A stretch of 64,000 bases of DNA from Rubrivivax sp. (lineage in GTDB: Bacteria; Pseudomonadota; Gammaproteobacteria; Burkholderiales; Burkholderiaceae_C), in the NCBI GenBank assembly GCA_030653505.1, contig JAURZK010000174.1, positions 1 to 64,000 on the forward strand. Direction: 5' to 3'. This document shows, one piece after another, positions 27,901 to 33,900 of the stretch; positions within the stretch are counted from its first letter, which is position 1; every line of letters begins with the position of its first letter. The translations under genes were made by a program, and so were the position numbers. Below the pieces are notes generated by a model. That model made no database searches, had not been told where the DNA came from, and was given only the letters and a program-made list of their open reading frames with translations.

Positions 27901-30900
27901 CGCGACAGCTCGCTGCCGGTGATCGTCATCTGGCCCGCGGCGTCGACACCGCCGAGCGCGATGTTGCGGCCGTTGCTGGCCGAGACCGTCGTCAGTCCGT
28001 TGCCGGAAGACAGCGTGCTGTTGCCCTGCAGGTCGAGGTCGGCAGCGCGGATCGTCAGGCTGTTGTTCGAGGCCGTCAGCGAGACGCCGTTGAGCAGGAT
28101 GAACGAGCCGGCGCCGTTGCCGTCGGCATCGGCAACGAACGAAATCGGCGCGTTCAGCGTGCGGCTCTGGTTCAGCGTGATGTTGTTGAGCGCGGTGTAG
28201 CTCTGGTTCCCGTCGCCGACGGTGCCGATGCCCGGCAGCGTCAGGTCGAAGCCGGAGACCGTGAGGCCGGTCAGCGGCGCGACGCCGCCGACCACGCCGC
28301 CGAGCACGACGTTGCCGGTGCCGGCCGCGAGCGTCAGGCCGTGTGCGCCGTTGATGCTGCTGGTCGCACCCGAGAAGACGATGTTGCCGCCGCTCGTGGC
28401 AATGGCCGAATCGGCCGTCAGCGTGGTCGGGCCGGTGACCGTGACGGCGCTGTTCATCGTCGTCAGCGTGCCGCCCAGCGTCACGCCGCCGGCGCCGGTG
28501 TAGGTCTGGGTGCCCGACGTGGTCGCGCTCGCGACGGCGACGCTCCCGCCGGTCGCCGCGATCGTCGTCAGCGGCGTCGTGCCGCCGATCGCGCCGTTGA
28601 AGCGCAGCGCGCCACTGCCGGCGTTGGTGGTGATGCTGTGCGCGCCGTCGATGCTGGCGCCGAAGGTCAGGCCGAGGCCGCTGAACACCGCATCGGCACC
28701 CAGCGTGATGGCGTCGTTGTAGGTCTGCGCGCCGCTCGTCGTCAGCGCCGTGGTGTCGATGAGGACCGTACCCGGTGCGTCGGTGGTCAGGCTCGTCAGC
28801 GCCGTCGTGCCGCCGACGATGCCGGCGAACCTGGTCACGCCACTGTCGTTGACAACAAGGGCGTTCGCGCCGTTGAGCGTGCCGTTGAAGCTGATGTCGA
28901 CGCCGCTCAGCGTGGCCGCGGCGCCAAGCGTGAGCGCGTCGTTCCAGGTCTGTGCGCCGGTGGTGCGGATGCCGCCGCCGTTGATCGCGGTCGTGCCGCC
29001 GGCGTCGGTGGTGACGCTGGTCGGCGCCGTCGTCGCGCCGACAGCACCGCCGAAGGTGGTCGTGCCGGTGCCGGCGTTGACGGTCAGCGCTTGCGCGCCG
29101 TTGACGCTGCCGTTGAAGTTGACCGCCGCGTCGCGCGTCGTCACCGTGACCGCGCCGGTGGCCAGGGTCACCGGGCTGTTGAGATCGATCTGGCCGGTCG
29201 CCGGCGTGGCGCTGTTGCCGACCGCGCCGTTGAGCGTGATACCACCCGCGGCCGTGAAGGCCATCGGTCCGGCAACCGCCAGGCCGGTGCTCGGGAGGTT
29301 CAAGGTCTGGGCCGTGATGTTGAGCCCGGTGAGGCTCGACATGAAGCCGATCTGGTCGAGGCCGGTCACCGTGCCGGCGCCGCCGAGCAAGGCGTTGAGC
29401 GTGAGGTTCTGCGCGCCCGTGACCGCGCCACCGAAGGCAAGCGAGCTGCCGTTAGACGCGATGCTGACCGGTCCGCCGGTCAGCGCCAGACCACCGTGGA
29501 AGGCGATGCCGTCGAAGCTGCCGAATGTGGCGCCGCTGCTGCCGCCGACGGTGACGAGGCCGGTGAAGATCGAGCCGGTGTCGCCGTTGGCCAGCGTCAT
29601 GTTGTTGTTGAACGCAACCGGGCCGGCCGCGGTGATGCCCGAACGCGCCTGCAGCGTGCTGGCGAACGTGGTCGCGCCCGCGCCTTGCAGGATGATCGAC
29701 GCACCGGTGCCGTCGCCGAGCGACGCCGCGGCGCCGACCGCGCCAGTGAAGGTCTTGGTGCCGGTGCCGGAGTTCACCGTCAGGTCGTGGTTGCCATCGA
29801 CCGTGCCGGCGAACACCACGTTCGAGTCGCTGCTGGTGACGGTGGCGCCCGCGCCCATCGTGACCGGGCTGTTGAAGTTGATCGCGCCAGCGGCCGTGCT
29901 GGTCACGTTGCCGGCGATCGTGATGGTGCTGGCACCGGTCGCGGTGTAGCTCTGCGGACCGGCGATCGAGACGCCGCCCGACGGAATGGTCGGGCTCAGC
30001 GCGGTGACGCTGAGGCCCGTCAAGTCGCTGCCCATTCGGTTCAGGCCGATCAGCGACTGCGTGCCCGAGTTCAGCGTCAGGCCGTATGGGCCGGAGACCG
30101 TGCCCGCGGTCTGGAACGCCAGCGCCGAATTGTTGGAGTTGATCGTCGCCGGGCCGTTCTGCAGCAGCACGCCGCCGTTGAAGGTCATGCCGTCGTAGCC
30201 GGACAAGTCCATGCCGCCGACCTTGCCGAGCGTGACCAGGCCAGTGAAGACCGAGGCCGCATTGCCGTCGGCCAGGGTCACTGTGTCGGCGAACACGGCC
30301 GGGCCGGTGATGGCCAGCCCGTTGTTGGCGCCGATCGTGCTGTGGAAGCTGGCGCCGCTCGAGGTCAGTGCCAACGCCGCGGCCGCATCGCCGGTGCTGC
30401 CGAGCGCCGTGACGGCGCCGCGCAAGTCCACCAGGCCGGTACCGGCATTGACGTTGAGCTGGTTCGTGCCGCCGGCGAGCGTGTCGGCGAAATTGATCGC
30501 CGAGTTGGTCGACTGCACCGTCAGGTCGGAGGCCAGCGTGACCGGGCTCATGAAGTTGATCGCGCCCGCCGCCGTGCTGGTGACGCTGGCTGTGAGCGTG
30601 ATGCCGGTGCCGCTCAGCGTGCTCGCGGTAAAGGTCTGCGCGCCGGAGATGCTCATTTGCGGCAACGACAGCGCGGTGCCGGTCGTGATCGCGAGCGAGC
30701 TGCTGCTGGCGTTGACGTTCGACAGGCCCGTCACGGTGCCGTTGACCGAGGTCAACGTCACGTCGTTGGCGCCGATCGTGACTCCCGAGGTGCCGCCGAC
30801 GACGCCGACGGCGAAGCTGCCGCTGTCGGTGAAGACGAGGTCGCCGCCCGAGAAGCCGGCCGCCAGCGTCGCGACGTTGTTCGAGGCGTTCGTGAGCGTC

Positions 30901-33900
30901 GCGCTGCCGGTGCCGATCAGCCGCAGCGACGGCGCCGTGATCGCGCCGGTCTGCGTGATCGCACCGCCGGCCGTGATGGCGAGCGTGCCGCCGGCGGCGA
31001 TCGTCGATGTGCCGAAGACGATGCCGTTGATGTCGGCGATGTCGACGTTCGATGCCGAGACGATGCTGACCGTGCCGAAGTCGCTCGCCGGGGTGGCGTT
31101 GAGCAGGATCGGGTTGGCGCTGCCGGCGGTGAGCGTGGTGCTGCCGGGGATGGTCCAGGCACCGCCGTCGGTGATGCCCGCAGCGTGCGCTTCGGTGACG
31201 GTCGCGTTCTGTCCGATCAGCGTCAGGTCGCCGAGCTGGTTGGCGGCCTGCGACAGCGCGAGGTCGTGCGCGCCGGCATTCAGCGTGAACGGCGTCGCCC
31301 CCTGGACCCAGGCCGACGCTTGCGTGATGTCGTCGTTCTCGGTGATGCTGACCGCATTCGGCGTGCCAGCGATCGCGATCGCGCCGAGCACGTTGCCGGC
31401 GTGGGTCAGCGTGATGCCGGCGCCGCCCGAAGCCGCGACGTTCAGCGTCGTCGTGCCGGTCGTCGTCCACGCACCGCCTTGGGTGATGCTGTCGTTCTCG
31501 GTGATGCTGACAGTGCCGCCGGTGAGCGCCAGGTTGCCCAGGATGTTCGCCGCATTGGTCAGTGTGATCGCGTTGCCGTTCTGCGCCACCAGCGTGAGTG
31601 GCACGCCGGACAGCGCCCACACGCTGCCCTGCGTGATCGCGTCGTTCTCGGTGATCGCCACCGAAGTCGGCGAGCCGTTCACGGTGCTGATCGTCAGCGC
31701 GCCGAGCACGTTGCCGAAGATCGACAGATCGATCGCGTGATTGCGCGCATCCAGCGTCACCGGCGCGGCGCCGACGTTCCAGACAGCCGCCTGGGTCAGG
31801 TTCGAGTTGTCGGTGATCAGCACGCCGCCCAGGATGCCCGTGCCTGTGGTGTTGACGCCGACCGGGCCGAGCACGTTGGTGAGATTGTCGAGCGTGATCG
31901 TCTTGCCGATCGGGTTCGCCACGATCAGGTTGGTCGTGCCGGTGGTGACCCAACCGGTGTCACCGGCCGGGTTCCAGCTTGTGCTCGCGCCGTCGGTGAT
32001 GCTGTGGTTCTCGGTGATGGTGACGTCGGTCGCCTTGACGTACAGGTCGCCGAGCACGTTCGCGGGGTTCGTCAGATTGACGTTGCCGCCGCCCGCCGTC
32101 GCGCCGGTGGCGTCGTAGGCAGACAGCTTCACGCTGGCCCCGACGCCGGTCCCGGCAGTCCATGGGCCGGGGCCGCCGACGTCGGTGATGGCGTCGGCCG
32201 AGCCGCTCGCCTTGGCGTAGATCGTGACCGAGCTTGCCAGCGCGTTCGTCAGGCCGGTGGCGCCCAGCACCTGCAGCGGACCGAACACATTGCTCGGGTT
32301 GGTGAGGGCCATCGAATAGGCCCCGCTGTCGAGCCTGGTCGTGCCGTGCACCGACCAGGCCCCGCCTTGGGTCATGCCGAAGTAGCTGTCGCTGTCCTCG
32401 CGCACGTAGACCGCGCCGGCGCTCCCGGCGCCGCTGTTGACCTGCGTGACCGTCAGGTTGCCGAACACGTTGCCGGACTTGTCGAGCGTGATCCCCTGGT
32501 CGTTCGACGTGGTCAGGTTGACGGCATAACGGCTGGAATTCGTGCCACCGTTGGTGTTGGCGAAGCTCCATGCCGAGGCCTGCGTGATGGCATCGTTCTC
32601 GCGGATCGTGACGTTGCCGGCGTTGCCGATCGCCAGGTTGCCGAGCACGTTGCCGGTGTTGGCAAGCGTGATGTTGCCGTAGTTGTTCAGCGTGGTGGTG
32701 TTGGTGGCAGGCGCTCCGGTCACGACCGACGTGCCGGCGTTCTGGGTCAGTGCATAGCCTTGGTTCCGCGTCGACAGGTTGAGCGAGCCGGTGATCGCAA
32801 TGTCGTTGAGGGCCAGGTTGGTCCATGGCAGGATGGTGACATCGTTGGCCGCCGGAATCGCGAGCGTCGTCAACTGCGCCTGGCGCATGTTGGTCAGCAT
32901 GACGTTGCTGGTGCCGGCGCTGAAGGTTGCGATGCCCGGCACAGCGAGATCGTTGCCGAGATCGCTGATATTGCCGCCAGCAGTGACCGAGAAGTTGCGC
33001 GTCACATACTGGTGGTACCCAGCGGCGTACAACACGACCGCGTTGACATCCACGAGGTTCAGGTCTCGCGCTCCGGTATTGGCGATGCCGAACTGGTTGA
33101 AGTTGTTGCCGGCGTCGGTGAGCACGATGTCGCCGCTTGCGCCGGCGGCCATGATCGTCGAGCCCGCGACCACGATCGGGCCCGACTGCGAGATCGTGTT
33201 ACCGGGTGTCGTCGCGGTGTTGAGCACGCTGGGGGCAGCGACTTTCAGGGAACCGGCGAGCGTCATGCCCGGGAGCGCGACCGAGGGCGCGTTGTCGAAG
33301 CGCAGGAACACGTCGTTCAGCGTTCCGACCGAGGTCAGCCCGGTGAGCACGCCGGCGGCCGAGCTGGTGTTTCGCAAACGGACGTTGCTGAACCCAGTGT
33401 TATTGTTGTTCCGCGTCAGCGTGACGCCGCCCGCGAACGTGTTTGACTCGCCGCCGCCGAACGGATCGCTCGAGCCCAGGTACAGATTGATCGGCGCCGA
33501 CGCGTTGTTGGCGGTGAAGGTGGTGGCCCCGTCGACCGTGATCTGGGAATAGCCGTCGTTGTCACTGCGGGTCTGGCTGATGTCGCCGCCGGCGGTCACG
33601 TTCAGCGCGCCGTAGACGCGGCTGCTGTAGCCGCCCGCGTTCGTGTTGTAGGCCCCGAAGTTGATGGCATTGATATCGACCAGAGTCGTGTTCCGGGCGG
33701 AAATGATGCGAACGCTGTTGAAGTTGTTGCTCGCTGAATCGAGCGTGATGTCGTTGGCCGCGCCGGCCGTCAGGATGGTCTGCTGCGGTACCACGAGCGT
33801 GCCGCTGTCGGTGATGGCACCGGTGGTGCTCACGGTCAGGTCGGTGCTCACCGTAGTGGCGCCGAGATCGACCGCGCTCGTGCCGCCATTGATAGTCAGC

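Noticed and set aside
26721-33446. Very long plus-strand open frame opposite the adhesin gene, plus others at 19965-21470 and 21633-24701
   Set aside because: They are antisense shadows of a repetitive GC-rich coding strand. The translations are Arg/Ala/Asp-rich with no family motifs, while the minus strand has clear TPS and YDG domains.
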